Translations under genes and position numbers: made by a program
Part shown: one piece after another, positions 18,451-27,062 of the stretch
Position numbering within the stretch: position 1 is the stretch's first letter
Layout of the letters: each line of letters opens with the position of its first letter
The notes under the pieces: generated by a model
Databases searched by the model: none
The model's input: only the letters and a program-made list of their open reading frames with translations
What the model was told of the DNA's origin: nothing
Assembly (NCBI RefSeq): GCF_019669985.1
Contig: NZ_AP019782.1
Span: 3,776,001 to 3,840,000, forward strand
Length of the DNA stretch: 64,000 nucleotides
Direction of reading: 5' to 3'
DNA from: Methylogaea oryzae
GTDB lineage: Bacteria; Pseudomonadota; Gammaproteobacteria; Methylococcales; Methylococcaceae

Positions 18451-19487
18451 GGCCGCGGCGGCTCCGATTCGTCCTTATCCCGCCCCCGGTCGCCGTATGG
18501 GGAAGGCGGATTGGCTTGCTCGTAGGCCTCGTAGGCGGTGACGATGCGCTGCACCAGGGGGTGGCGCACCACGTCCTCGGCGCCGAAAAAGGTGAAGCTG
18601 ATGCCTTCCACCTTGCGCAGCACTTCCACCACCTGGCGCAGGCCCGATTGCTTGTGGCGCGGCAGGTCGATCTGGGTGATGTCGCCGGTGATGACCGCGG
18701 TGGAGCCGAAGCCCACCCGCGTCAGGAACATCTTGATCTGCTCGACGGTGGTGTTCTGCGCTTCGTCCAGGATGATGAAGGCGTCGTTCAAGGTGCGGCC
18801 GCGCATGAAGGCCAGGGGCGCCACTTCGATGACGTTGCGCTCCTGCAATTTCGCCACCCGCTCGAAGCCGAGCATCTCGTACAGGGCGTCGTAGAGCGGG
18901 CGCAAATAGGGATCGACCTTCTGCGCCATATCGCCCGGCAAAAAGCCCAGCTTCTCGCCCGCTTCCACCGCCGGGCGGGCCAGGATCAAGCGCCGCACCC
19001 GGTCCCGCTCCAGGGCTTCCACGGCGCAGGCCACGGCCAGGTAGGTCTTGCCGGTGCCGGCCGGGCCGATGCCGAAATTGATGTCGTTGTGGCGGATATT
19101 GCGCAAATAGGTCTGCTGGTTGGCGCCGCGGGCGCGGATGATGCCGCGCTTGGTGTGGATGGACAGCAGCTCGCCGCCTTCCAGTTGCGCCTCGTCCTTT
19201 TCCATGAGGCGCTGCACGGAGGATTCCTGCAGGGACAAATGCACCCGTTCCGGCGTGATGGCCTCGTCGCGGCTGGCGGCGTAAAGGTCTTCCAGCACCT
19301 TGCCGGCGGCGCTGGCCGACTCCCTGGAACCGATCACCTGGAACTGGTTGCCCCGGCTGGCGATTTCCACGCCCAGGCGCCGCTCGATCTGGCGCAAATG
19401 CTCGTCCAGCGGGCCGCACAAATTGGCGAGCCGCTCGTTGTCGGCGGGCTCCAGGGTTAAATTGACTGCGTTGGGATGGCTGGTCAT
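18447..19487 (-). CDS. ybeZ: PhoH-family ATPase YbeZ
   Basis: 346 aa. An N-terminal KH-like segment precedes the PhoH ATPase: Walker [13 protein letters not shown], then [21 protein letters not shown], and Walker [13 protein letters not shown]. It partners with YbeY in RNA metabolism in many proteobacteria. The charged tail ([19 protein letters not shown]) overlaps ybeY translation start. Confidence 0.94.
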   Translation of the reverse strand: MTSHPNAVNLTLEPADNERLANLCGPLDEHLRQIERRLGVEIASRGNQFQVIGSRESASAAGKVLEDLYAASRDEAITPERVHLSLQESSVQRLMEKDEAQLEGGELLSIHTKRGIIRARGANQQTYLRNIRHNDINFGIGPAGTGKTYLAVACAVEALERDRVRRLILARPAVEAGEKLGFLPGDMAQKVDPYLRPLYDALYEMLGFERVAKLQERNVIEVAPLAFMRGRTLNDAFIILDEAQNTTVEQIKMFLTRVGFGSTAVITGDITQIDLPRHKQSGLRQVVEVLRKVEGISFTFFGAEDVVRHPLVQRIVTAYEAYEQANPPSPYGDRGRDKDESEPPRP

Positions 19488-19571
19488 AAATGCGAGGGAA
19501 GCGCCGGGAAGGGCTTTGCCTTATCCCGGCCTGCGGACAACAAGGGTAGTGGGCGGTTCACGGTATGCGTT

Positions 19572-20939
19572 TTAGAGTGCCGCCGCATGCCGATCCACCA
19601 ATTCCGCCACGGACGACTCCACCAACCGGCCGCGCAGGGAGTTGGGCAGGGCGTCGGTGATGAGCACGTCGACGAAATGGCCGACCAGGCGCGGATGGCC
19701 TTCGAAATTCACCACCCGGTTGTTTTCGGTGCGGCCACTGAGCTCATGCTCGTTCTTGCGCGAAGCGCCTTCCACCAACACCCGCTGCACCGTGCCGACC
19801 ATGTTGCGGGAAATGGCCGCCGCCATGTCGTTGATGCGCGCCTGCAAGCGGGCCAAGCGGGCCTTTTTCACCTCCGCCGGGGTGTCGTCGGGCATATCCG
19901 CCGCCGGCGTGCCGGGGCGAGGGCTGTAGACGAAGCTGTAGGAATGATCGTAGCCCAGCTCCTCGATGAGGCTCATGGTGTCTTCGAAGTCTTCTTCGGT
20001 TTCGCCGGGGAAACCGATGATGAAATCCGACGACAGGCTGATATTGGGACGCACCGCCCGCAGCTTGCGGATGGTCTCGATGTAGTCGGCGCGCTGGTGG
20101 CCGCGCTTCATCGCCGCCAGGATGCGGTCGCTGCCGCTTTGCACCGGCAGGTGCAAATGGTCCACCAACTGCTGGATTTCGCCGAAGGCCTCGATGAGGG
20201 CGTCGGTGAATTCGATGGGGTGGGAAGTGGTGAAGCGGATGCGGTCGATACCCGGCACCGCCGCCACGTAGTGCAGCAGCAGGGCGAAGTCGGCGATGTC
20301 GCCGTCCGCCATGGCGCCGCGGTAGGCGTTGACGTTTTGCCCCAGCAGATTCACCTCGCGCACGCCCTGCTTGGCCAGGGCGGTGATCTCGGCGATCACG
20401 TCTTCCAGCGGCCGGCTCACTTCCTCACCGCGCGTATAGGGCACCACGCAGAAAGTGCAGTATTTGCTGCAACCCTCCATCACCGACACAAGGGCTTTCG
20501 GCCCTTCCGAGCGCGGCTGCGGCAGGCAATCGAATTTCTCGATTTCCGGGAAAGTCACGTCCACCACGGCGCGGCGCTGCTCCTTCACCTCGTCCAGCAT
20601 GGCCGGCAGGCGGTGCAGGGTTTGCGGGCCGAACACCATGTCCACGTAAGGCGCCCGCTCGCGCAGGGCAGCCCCTTCCTGGCTGGCGACGCAGCCGCCG
20701 ACGCCGATGACCACGCCGGGGCGTTTTTCCTTCAAGGCGCGCCAGCGGCCCAGCTCGGAGAAGACTTTCTCCTGGGCTCGCTCGCGCACGGAACAGGTGT
20801 TGAGCAGCAGCACGTCGGCCTGGGCCGGATCGTCGGTCAGCTCCAGATCATGGGTTTCGCCGAGCAAATCCCGCAGCTTGGCGGAATCGTACTCGTTCAT
20901 CTGGCAGCCGTAGGTTTGGATGAATAGCTTGCGGGTCAT
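19572..20939 (-). CDS. miaB: tRNA-2-methylthio-N6-dimethylallyladenosine synthase MiaB
   Basis: 455 aa from the ATG at 20939 ([15 protein letters not shown]). An N-terminal MTTase domain carries three Cys ligands for the auxiliary cluster (YGCQMN, NTCSVRE, GGCVA). The radical-SAM core has the CxxxCxxC motif ([15 protein letters not shown]), and a TRAM domain closes the protein. It methylthiolates i6A37 in tRNAs reading UNN codons. First gene of the miaB-ybeZ-ybeY-corC-lnt series. Confidence 0.96.
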   Translation of the reverse strand: MTRKLFIQTYGCQMNEYDSAKLRDLLGETHDLELTDDPAQADVLLLNTCSVRERAQEKVFSELGRWRALKEKRPGVVIGVGGCVASQEGAALRERAPYVDMVFGPQTLHRLPAMLDEVKEQRRAVVDVTFPEIEKFDCLPQPRSEGPKALVSVMEGCSKYCTFCVVPYTRGEEVSRPLEDVIAEITALAKQGVREVNLLGQNVNAYRGAMADGDIADFALLLHYVAAVPGIDRIRFTTSHPIEFTDALIEAFGEIQQLVDHLHLPVQSGSDRILAAMKRGHQRADYIETIRKLRAVRPNISLSSDFIIGFPGETEEDFEDTMSLIEELGYDHSYSFVYSPRPGTPAADMPDDTPAEVKKARLARLQARINDMAAAISRNMVGTVQRVLVEGASRKNEHELSGRTENNRVVNFEGHPRLVGHFVDVLITDALPNSLRGRLVESSVAELVDRHAAAL

Positions 20940-21035
20940 GGATGGCACGCGGTCAAGCGTGCGGAGTTCGGGAAGATGGGGCATTTTAACAGATTTCCCG
21001 CAGTGTCTCCTAAGAGCCCGGCCGAGGGTGCGGGT

Positions 21036-22253
21036 TCAGCGCTGATTCCAGGCCGAGTCCAGCAGCTCGATCCAATGCCGCACCGGCCGTGCCGCGCCGG
21101 ACTGCAGATGGGTCAAGCAGCCGATGTTGGCGGTGGCGATGCACTCCGGCTGTCCGGCCTCCAGGGCCGCCAGCTTCTGTTCCAGCAATTGTTGCGACAG
21201 CCGCGGCTGCAATAGCGAATAGGTGCCGGCCGAGCCGCAGCACAGATGGGCGTCGGCCACGGGCGCCAGGTCGAAACCCAACCGGCGCAGCACGCTTTCC
21301 GTCACGCCGTTGAGCTTTTGCCCGTGCTGCAGGGTGCACGGGGAGTGGAAAGCGACGGTACGCGGCTCGACGGCCAGGCCGTCGAGATTTTCCGCCGCCA
21401 GCACCTCAACGATGTCCTTGGCCAGCGCACCGACGCGGGCGGCCTTGTCGGCGTAGGCCGGATCACGGCGCAGCAGATGGCCGTATTCCTTCACCATCGC
21501 GCCGCAGCCGGAAGCGTTGACCACCACGGCTTCGGCGCCGCTTTCCAACAGGGGCCACCAGGCGTCGACATTGCGCCGCGCAAAATCCAGCGCTTCGTCC
21601 TGGGCCGACAAATGCTGGCTCAAGGCGCCGCAGCAACCCGCCTCGGGCGCCACCACGGCGGAAATGCCCAGCCGGTCCAGCACCCTGGCCGTGGCGGGAT
21701 TGATGTCGGGCGCCAGCGCCGGCTGCACGCAGCCTTGCAGCAAAATGACGCGGCGGGCATGGCGCAGCGGCGGCCAGGCGCCAGCCGGACTCGCGGCCGG
21801 CAACTTGGCCTGCAGCCGGGACGGTAACACCGGCTTCAGCCCGCGCGCCAGGGCCAACACGGCACCGAAACGGCGGCGGTAAGGCAGCACGGTTCTCAGC
21901 AAAAGGCGGAATGATTTGTCCAGCCAGGGCCGCCCTACTTTTTCCTCCACCACCTGCCTGCCGATGTCCAGCAAGCGGCCGTACGCCACTCCGGAAGGAC
22001 AGGCGGTTTCGCAGGAACGACAGGTGAGGCAGCGGTCCAAACGGATTTGGGTGGAAGCCGTCGGCGCCTCGCCTTCCAGCACCTGCTTGATGAGATAAAT
22101 GCGCCCGCGCGGCCCGTCCCGCTCGTCACCCAGCAAGCGGTAGGTGGGACAAGCGGCCGTGCAGAAACCGCAGTGCACGCAACGGCGCAGGATGGCCTCG
22201 GCCTCCTCCCCCTGCGGGGTGTTTTTGATGAAATCGGCGAGATGGGTTTGCAT
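21036..22253 (-). CDS. glcF: glycolate oxidase iron-sulfur subunit GlcF
   Basis: 405 aa from the ATG at 22253 (MQTHLADFIKNTPQGEEAE). Two 4Fe-4S ferredoxin motifs: CVHCGFCTAACPTY and CLTCRSCETACPSG. Two CCG-type domains follow (AGCCGALSQH, CCGSAGTYSLLQP). GlcF passes electrons from the GlcD/GlcE flavin subunits into the respiratory chain during glycolate oxidation to glyoxylate. It is separated from glcE by an intervening toxin-antitoxin pair, with an 8-bp gap to the toxin stop. Confidence 0.95.
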   Translation of the reverse strand: MQTHLADFIKNTPQGEEAEAILRRCVHCGFCTAACPTYRLLGDERDGPRGRIYLIKQVLEGEAPTASTQIRLDRCLTCRSCETACPSGVAYGRLLDIGRQVVEEKVGRPWLDKSFRLLLRTVLPYRRRFGAVLALARGLKPVLPSRLQAKLPAASPAGAWPPLRHARRVILLQGCVQPALAPDINPATARVLDRLGISAVVAPEAGCCGALSQHLSAQDEALDFARRNVDAWWPLLESGAEAVVVNASGCGAMVKEYGHLLRRDPAYADKAARVGALAKDIVEVLAAENLDGLAVEPRTVAFHSPCTLQHGQKLNGVTESVLRRLGFDLAPVADAHLCCGSAGTYSLLQPRLSQQLLEQKLAALEAGQPECIATANIGCLTHLQSGAARPVRHWIELLDSAWNQR

Positions 22254-22261
22254 GGCAAGGG

Positions 22262-22642
22262 CTAGCGGATCAAGCGGATGTCCAGGCCGGCATCCAGGCC
22301 GATCCAGCTGCGGTCCGCCGTTAACACTGGAGCGGCAAGCTCCAGGCCCAGCGCCAGGCAGGCGCGGTCGCCAAGCGACAGTCCCCTGGCTTGGGTTTGC
22401 TGCCAGAGCATGGCCGCTCGGTCGGCCTGGCTGGCGGTGAAGGGCGCGACGGTGAGCCCCATTTCGACCATATCGCCCAGCATCCCTTCCACGTTGGCGC
22501 CTTTGTGCAGGGATTTTTGAACGACCTCGGACCAATTGACGGCGGACATGACGGCACCGTTCAACACCGTCCCGACACTGTCGCCGCCCACTTCGCCATG
22601 CAACCAAGCCAGCAGGGCAGAGGCGTCCAGCACCACGGTCAT
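22262..22642 (-). CDS. PIN-domain ribonuclease toxin (VapC-like)
   Basis: 126 aa. PIN-domain acidic residues are visible: VVLDASALLAWL (first Asp), NWSEVVQK (Glu), LSLGDRACLALG (Asp) and VLTADRSW (Asp). The domain is complete, so a nuclease that cleaves RNA is expected. Its ATG overlaps the antitoxin stop (ATGA), a standard toxin-antitoxin arrangement. It sits in the middle of the glycolate oxidase operon. Confidence 0.9.
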   Translation of the reverse strand: MTVVLDASALLAWLHGEVGGDSVGTVLNGAVMSAVNWSEVVQKSLHKGANVEGMLGDMVEMGLTVAPFTASQADRAAMLWQQTQARGLSLGDRACLALGLELAAPVLTADRSWIGLDAGLDIRLIR

Positions 22643-22905
22643 GCGGAGGTTTCCCGGCGAGCTTCGGTGCGGCGTTCGGCGATAAGTTCTTCGGCCAGGT
22701 TGACGTCTGGCGGAATATGGGCGAAACGCGCCCGTACGCGCTTCTCGACGGCTTCGCGGCGTTCCAGCACCAGGCTTTCGCCCACCAGCCGGGCCACTAG
22801 CCGGTCGCCGGTTTCCAGGTGCAGCGCTTTGCGCAGTTCGGCCGGGATGACCAATCGCCCTTGGGCACCCACTTGAATCTCGTTGCTAAGCAGAGAGGCT
22901 GTCAT
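22639..22905 (-). CDS. AbrB/MazE-type antitoxin
   Basis: 88 aa from the ATG at 22905. The SpoVT-AbrB swapped-hairpin domain occupies the first half (IQVGAQGRLVIPAELRKALHLETGDRLVARLVGESLVLERR); the C-terminal helix (DVNLAEELIAERRTEARRE) should wrap the toxin. Members of this family repress their own operon; a 10-bp inverted repeat 32 bp upstream is a candidate operator. Confidence 0.88.
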   Translation of the reverse strand: MTASLLSNEIQVGAQGRLVIPAELRKALHLETGDRLVARLVGESLVLERREAVEKRVRARFAHIPPDVNLAEELIAERRTEARRETSA

Positions 22906-22936
22906 GGCTGTAGTCTCGTGGCACTTTGATGGCAAT

Positions 22937-22965
22937 TGTGGCACGCCATGCAGTTGCGTGCCACA
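22937..22965. promoter_or_regulatory. inverted repeat upstream of the toxin-antitoxin pair
   Basis: TGTGGCACGC / GCGTGCCACA, perfect 10-bp arms around 9 nt, between the glcE stop and the antitoxin start. It may be the antitoxin operator or a structure between the two genes; it lacks a U tract, so a terminator is less likely. Confidence 0.5.
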
Positions 22966-22977
22966 TGCCGGTAAGCA

Positions 22978-24033
22978 TTACGGGTAGATGCGGCCTGGGT
23001 TGAGGACGCCCACCGGGTCGAAGGCTAGTTGCAGGCGCCGGTGCAGGGCCATGAGAGATTCCGGCAGGGGCTGGAAGACTTGGTCGGCCGGGGCTTGCGG
23101 GCGGAACAGGGTGGCGTGGCCGCCGGCGGCGGCTGCGGCGGCAAACACGGTTGCGTGGGGAGCATCGGTTTTCAGCCAGCGTTGCGCGCCGCCCCAGTCG
23201 TACAGCCATAGACCGGGCAAGTCCAGGGGCGGGGTGGCGGGGGCCAGGGACAAGCGCCACAGGTCGCCGGGTGATTGGAAAAAATTCAGGCGCTGTTCGC
23301 GCAAGTTCTCCCAAAAGCCGTTGTCCATGGTTTCTCCCTCCAGTTGCCGGCAAGCGGCGGCCACCGCCTCGGCCGCGCCGGACAGGCGCAAGTGCAGCAC
23401 GCCGTGATCGCAAGCCATGGCGGAAAACGGCAAGGGGCCGGCGGCGTGGCGGTTCATGGCGGCGATGGCCTCGGTGGCGGACATGGACAGGCGCAGGGTG
23501 GTTTCCGCTTCCGGTTGGGGCAGCACTTTGAGGGAAATTTCCAGCAGCACGCCCAGGGTTCCGTGGGCGCCGGCCATGAGGCGGGAGACGTCGTAGCCGG
23601 CCACGTTTTTCATCACTTCGCCGCCGAAGCGCAGGATTTCGCCCTTGCCGTTGAGGATTTTCACCCCCAGCACGAAGTCGCGCACCGAGCCGCTATAGGG
23701 CCGGCGCGGCCCCGAAAGGCCGCAGGCGACGGTGCCGCCCAGGGTGGCGCCGGGGCCGTGGTGGGGCGGTTCGAAGGCCAGCATCTGGCCGTGTTGGGCC
23801 AACGCCGCTTCGATTTCCGCCAGGGGCGTGCCGGCGCGGGCGGTGAGCACCAGTTCGGAGGGCTCGTAGTGCAGGATGCCGCGGTGTCCGGCGACGGGCA
23901 AAGCCTCGCCCGCCAGCGGGCGGCCGAGGAAGGCTTTGCTGCCGGAGCCTAGAATCGCCAAGGGCCGGTGGTGGCGATAGGCCTGTTCCACCGCCGCCTG
24001 CAATTCGGCGCTGATGTCTTGCTGTTTGCTCAT
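22978..24033 (-). CDS. glcE: glycolate oxidase FAD-binding subunit GlcE
   Basis: 351 aa from the ATG at 24033 (MSKQQDISAEL). An alternative ATG at 24051 adds six residues; still longer frames run into the hairpin cluster and were rejected. FAD-binding PCMH fold: PLAILGSGSKAFLG, ELVLTARAGTPLAEIEAAL, GPGATLGGTVACGLSGPRRPYSGSVRDFVLG, GGEVMKNVAGYDVSRLMAGAHGTLG. The C-terminus FDPVGVLNPGRIYP is typical. Works with GlcD and GlcF. Confidence 0.95.
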   Translation of the reverse strand: MSKQQDISAELQAAVEQAYRHHRPLAILGSGSKAFLGRPLAGEALPVAGHRGILHYEPSELVLTARAGTPLAEIEAALAQHGQMLAFEPPHHGPGATLGGTVACGLSGPRRPYSGSVRDFVLGVKILNGKGEILRFGGEVMKNVAGYDVSRLMAGAHGTLGVLLEISLKVLPQPEAETTLRLSMSATEAIAAMNRHAAGPLPFSAMACDHGVLHLRLSGAAEAVAAACRQLEGETMDNGFWENLREQRLNFFQSPGDLWRLSLAPATPPLDLPGLWLYDWGGAQRWLKTDAPHATVFAAAAAAGGHATLFRPQAPADQVFQPLPESLMALHRRLQLAFDPVGVLNPGRIYP

Positions 24034-24051
24034 GGGCTGGTTTTTTTCCAT

Positions 24052-24150
24052 AGTTCCCACGGTCTCCGTGGGAATGCATCGGGTGACGCTTTGCGTCACA
24101 GGCCGCGCAGCGGCCCTGGCGGCGTTCCCACGCGGGAGCGTGGGAACGAT
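24052..24150. repeat. cluster of four hairpins between glcE and glcD
   Basis: Four consecutive perfect inverted repeats: TTCCCACGG/CCGTGGGAA (24054-24074), GTGACGC/GCGTCAC (24083-24099), GGCCGC/GCGGCC (24101-24115) and CGTTCCCACGC/GCGTGGGAACG (24123-24148). The outer pair belong to one repeat family, also found after rho at 10538-10569; ATGCATC/GATGCAT sequences flank the inner elements. It resembles a composite REP/BIME and could change the expression ratio of glcD to glcE. Confidence 0.75.
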
Positions 24151-24163
24151 GCATTGTTCAACA

Positions 24164-25660
24164 TCAAAATCGTTCCAGATCGCTATGGGGCAGTTCGCCG
24201 CCGTGTATATGCATGCGGCCGAATTCGGCGCAGCGGGCCAGGGTGGGGATGGCTTTGCCGGGGTTGAGCAGGCCCTGGGGGTCGAAGGCGGCTTTCACTG
24301 CGTGAAATTGCTCCAATTCCGCGCTGCCGAACTGCACGCACATCTGGTTGATCTTTTCGATGCCGACGCCGTGCTCGCCGGTGATGGTGCCGCCGGCGGC
24401 GACGCAGGCTTCCAAAATCTGGCCGCCCAGGTCTTCCGCCTTGTCCAGGTCGCCCGGCCGATTGGCGTCGTAGAAGATCAGCGGGTGCAGATTGCCGTCG
24501 CCGGCGTGGAAGACGTTGGCTACCCGCAGGCCGAATTGCTTGGAAAGCTCGGCGATGCGGCCAAGCACCTCCGCTAGGCGCTTGCGGGGAATGGTGCCGT
24601 CCATGCAGTAATAGTCGGGCGACAGCCGGCCCACCGCCGGGAAGGCCGACTTACGGCCGGCCCAGAAGCGCTGGCGCTGTTCGGCACCGGCGGCCAGCCG
24701 CACTTCCGTCGCGCCGGCTTGCTGCAAAATCCGCCGCGCCCGCTCGGTTTCCGCCGCAACCTGTTCCTCCGTGCCGTCCAGCTCGCACAGCAAGATGGCG
24801 CCGGCTTCCACCGGATAGCCGGCGTGGACGAAGGCCTCGGTGGCGCGGATGGACAGGTTGTCCATCATTTCCAGCCCGGCGGGGATGAGGCCGGCGGAAA
24901 TCACCGCCGCCACGGCGTGGCCGGCCTGTTCCTCGCTGGCGAAAGCCGCCAACAGCGTCTGCACCGCGGGCGGTTTGGGCAGTAGCCGCACGGTGGCTTC
25001 CACCACCACGCCCAGCATGCCTTCCGAGCCCATGGCCAGGGCCGGCAGGTCGTAGCCTGGGCCGTCCAGGCCGCTGCCGCCCAGGGTCAGCAATTCGCCG
25101 TCCATAGTCAGCATTTTCACTTGCTGGACGTTGTGCACGGTGAGGCCGTATTTCAGGCAGTGCACGCCGCCGGAGTTCTCGGCGATGTTGCCGCCGATGG
25201 TGCAGGCGATTTGCGAGGACGGGTCCGGCGCGTAGTAAAGCCCGAAGGGCGCGGCCGCTTCGGAAATCGCCAGATTGCGCACGCCGGGCTGGACGCGGGC
25301 GGTGCGGTTGGCGGGGTCGATTGCCAAAATGCGGTTGAGCTTGGACAGCACCAGCAGCACGCCGTTGTCCAACGGCAGGGCGCCGCCGGCCAGGCCGGTG
25401 CCGGCGCCGCGCGCCACCACCGGCACGCCGTTGGCGTGGCACAGCCGCAACAGCGTTTGCGCCTGCTCCACGGTTTCCGGCAACACCGCCAGCCAGGGCA
25501 GCCGGGTGTAGGCGGACAGGCCGTCGCATTCGTACACGCGCAGGTCTTCCTGCCGATGCAGGACGCAGTTCTCCGGCAGGAAGGCGTGCAGTTCGGCGAG
25601 GAACAGGTCGCGGTCGCAGCCGTGCGGCACGCGCTCGGACGGATGGGGTCGATGCGCCAT
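24164..25660 (-). CDS. glcD: glycolate oxidase subunit GlcD
   Basis: 498 aa from the ATG at 25660 (E. coli GlcD is 499). FAD PCMH domain: VLPETVEQAQTLLRLCHANGVPVVARGAGTGLAGGA (split here across residues about 60-95), IGGNIAENSGGVHCLKYG, DLPALAMGSEGMLGVVVEATVRLLP. FAD-oxidase C-terminal region: VFHAGDGNLHPL and ITGEHGVGIEK. It oxidises glycolate (from RuBisCO phosphoglycolate or other sources) to glyoxylate. It starts 2 bp after the rhomboid gene stop. Confidence 0.95.
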   Translation of the reverse strand: MAHRPHPSERVPHGCDRDLFLAELHAFLPENCVLHRQEDLRVYECDGLSAYTRLPWLAVLPETVEQAQTLLRLCHANGVPVVARGAGTGLAGGALPLDNGVLLVLSKLNRILAIDPANRTARVQPGVRNLAISEAAAPFGLYYAPDPSSQIACTIGGNIAENSGGVHCLKYGLTVHNVQQVKMLTMDGELLTLGGSGLDGPGYDLPALAMGSEGMLGVVVEATVRLLPKPPAVQTLLAAFASEEQAGHAVAAVISAGLIPAGLEMMDNLSIRATEAFVHAGYPVEAGAILLCELDGTEEQVAAETERARRILQQAGATEVRLAAGAEQRQRFWAGRKSAFPAVGRLSPDYYCMDGTIPRKRLAEVLGRIAELSKQFGLRVANVFHAGDGNLHPLIFYDANRPGDLDKAEDLGGQILEACVAAGGTITGEHGVGIEKINQMCVQFGSAELEQFHAVKAAFDPQGLLNPGKAIPTLARCAEFGRMHIHGGELPHSDLERF

Positions 25661-25662
25661 GC

Positions 25663-26352
25663 TCAGCGGTTTCGTTCCGCCGACAAGAACAATCGGTGCA
25701 GCAGCATGCCCGCCACGAAGCCGCCTATGTGCCCCCACCAGGCCACGTCGGCATAGGGCTGGGCCATGGGGTCGAAGGTGGTGGCTTTGTAGAGCTGGAT
25801 GATCACCCACAGGCCGACGAAAGCGATGGCGGGGATTTCGGCGAACAGCGGCAGCAGGAAAATGGGGAACCACAGCACGATGCGGGCGTTGGGATAGAGG
25901 AAATAGAACGCCCCCATGATGCCGGCGATGGCGCCCGAGGCGCCCACCGTGGGGATGGCGGAGCTGGCGTTGAAAACGATGTGCATGGCGCTGGCCAGCA
26001 GGCCGCAGGCAATGTAGAACGCCACAAAGCGGGCGCCGCCCATGCGGTCTTCCACGTTGTCGCCGAAAATCCACAGCAGCCACATGTTCAGCACCAGATG
26101 CAGCCAGCTGCTGTGCACGAACAGGCTGACGAGGAACGGGCTGAAGTCGTTGGGCGGAAATCCCGCCAGGGCGGCCCAGTCCGGGTGGGTGTAGCGGCCG
26201 GGCACCAGGCCGTACAGCTGGAAAAACACGTTGCGCTGGGGCTCGTCCAGCAAAAACTGGGTGCCCAGGAACACCGCCGTGTTGAGCCCGATCAAGGTCC
26301 AGGTCATCCACGGCGTATACCGGCAGGATATATTGTCTCGGTAAGGGATCAT
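25663..26352 (-). CDS. rhomboid-family intramembrane serine protease
   Basis: 229 aa with six predicted spans. Catalytic Ser in TVGASGAIAGIMG and catalytic His in AWWGHIGGFVAGM; the WLHLVLNMWLLWIFGDNVED segment matches the HxxxN oxyanion region. It cleaves transmembrane substrates within the bilayer. It lies immediately upstream of glcD on the same strand, but a functional tie to glycolate oxidation is not evident. Confidence 0.92.
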   Translation of the reverse strand: MIPYRDNISCRYTPWMTWTLIGLNTAVFLGTQFLLDEPQRNVFFQLYGLVPGRYTHPDWAALAGFPPNDFSPFLVSLFVHSSWLHLVLNMWLLWIFGDNVEDRMGGARFVAFYIACGLLASAMHIVFNASSAIPTVGASGAIAGIMGAFYFLYPNARIVLWFPIFLLPLFAEIPAIAFVGLWVIIQLYKATTFDPMAQPYADVAWWGHIGGFVAGMLLHRLFLSAERNR

Positions 26353-26521
26353 GGCGGGCCGGCTTTATCGCTGAAAGGGGAGAGGGCCTGTTCGGGCAAG
26401 GCCCGGCCGATTGTACGACAGCGGCGGCGCTTTGGGCCACGCTTGGCGCGGCGACGGTTTTGCACTACTGTGGCGTCGCGAAATTCCTTCGCCACACCGG
26501 CCATCAACCCAATCCATCGCC

Positions 26522-27058
26522 ATGACCCAGCCAGCCAAACCGACCGACCCCCTGCAGTTGTTCCGTTTTTGCCCCCAGTGCGGCCAAGAGGGCCTGCAAG
26601 TCCGCCAAGTGCGCTCCCTCAACTGCCCCGCCTGCGGCTTCCGCTACTTCATCAACAGCGCCACCGCCGTGGGCGGCTTCATTTTCCACGGCGACAAAAT
26701 CATCGTGGCGGTGCGGGGAGAGGAGCCGCAAAAGGGCAAGCTGGATTTGCCCGGCGGTTTCGTGGAGTTCGACGAGGCGGCGGACGAAGGCCTGCGGCGG
26801 GAAATTTTCGAGGAGCTGCAAATCGAAGTCACGGACGTGGCCTACCTGGGCTCGTCCCCCAACGAATATCTGTTCTCCGGCGTGACCTACAAAGTCACCG
26901 ATATCTTCTACACCTGCCGGGCCGACGACATCAGCAAAATCCGCCCCCACGACGATGTGGCCGAATTCCGCCTGATGGATCCCCGCGACGTGGATCCCGC
27001 CGACTTATCGTTCCCTTCGGTACGCGCCGCCTTCGCCATGCTGCTGGCGCGGCTCTAG
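26522..27058 (+). CDS. Nudix hydrolase with N-terminal zinc ribbon
   Basis: 178 aa from the ATG at 26522 (MTQPAKPTDPLQLF); an upstream frame exists but lacks conservation signs. A zinc ribbon (FCPQCGQEG...LNCPACGFRYF) is followed by a Nudix domain with a complete Nudix box (GGFVEFDEAADEGLRREIFEELQI). The layout resembles NudC-like or related nucleotide-diphosphate pyrophosphatases, but the protein is shorter than NudC; substrate not assigned. Convergent with the MFS gene, 4 bp apart. Confidence 0.88.
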   Translation: MTQPAKPTDPLQLFRFCPQCGQEGLQVRQVRSLNCPACGFRYFINSATAVGGFIFHGDKIIVAVRGEEPQKGKLDLPGGFVEFDEAADEGLRREIFEELQIEVTDVAYLGSSPNEYLFSGVTYKVTDIFYTCRADDISKIRPHDDVAEFRLMDPRDVDPADLSFPSVRAAFAMLLARL

Positions 27059-27062
27059 CCGC

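Noticed and set aside
24034-24099. N-terminal extension of GlcE starting MTQSVTRC
   Set aside because: It is translated from the hairpin repeat, not from coding sequence.
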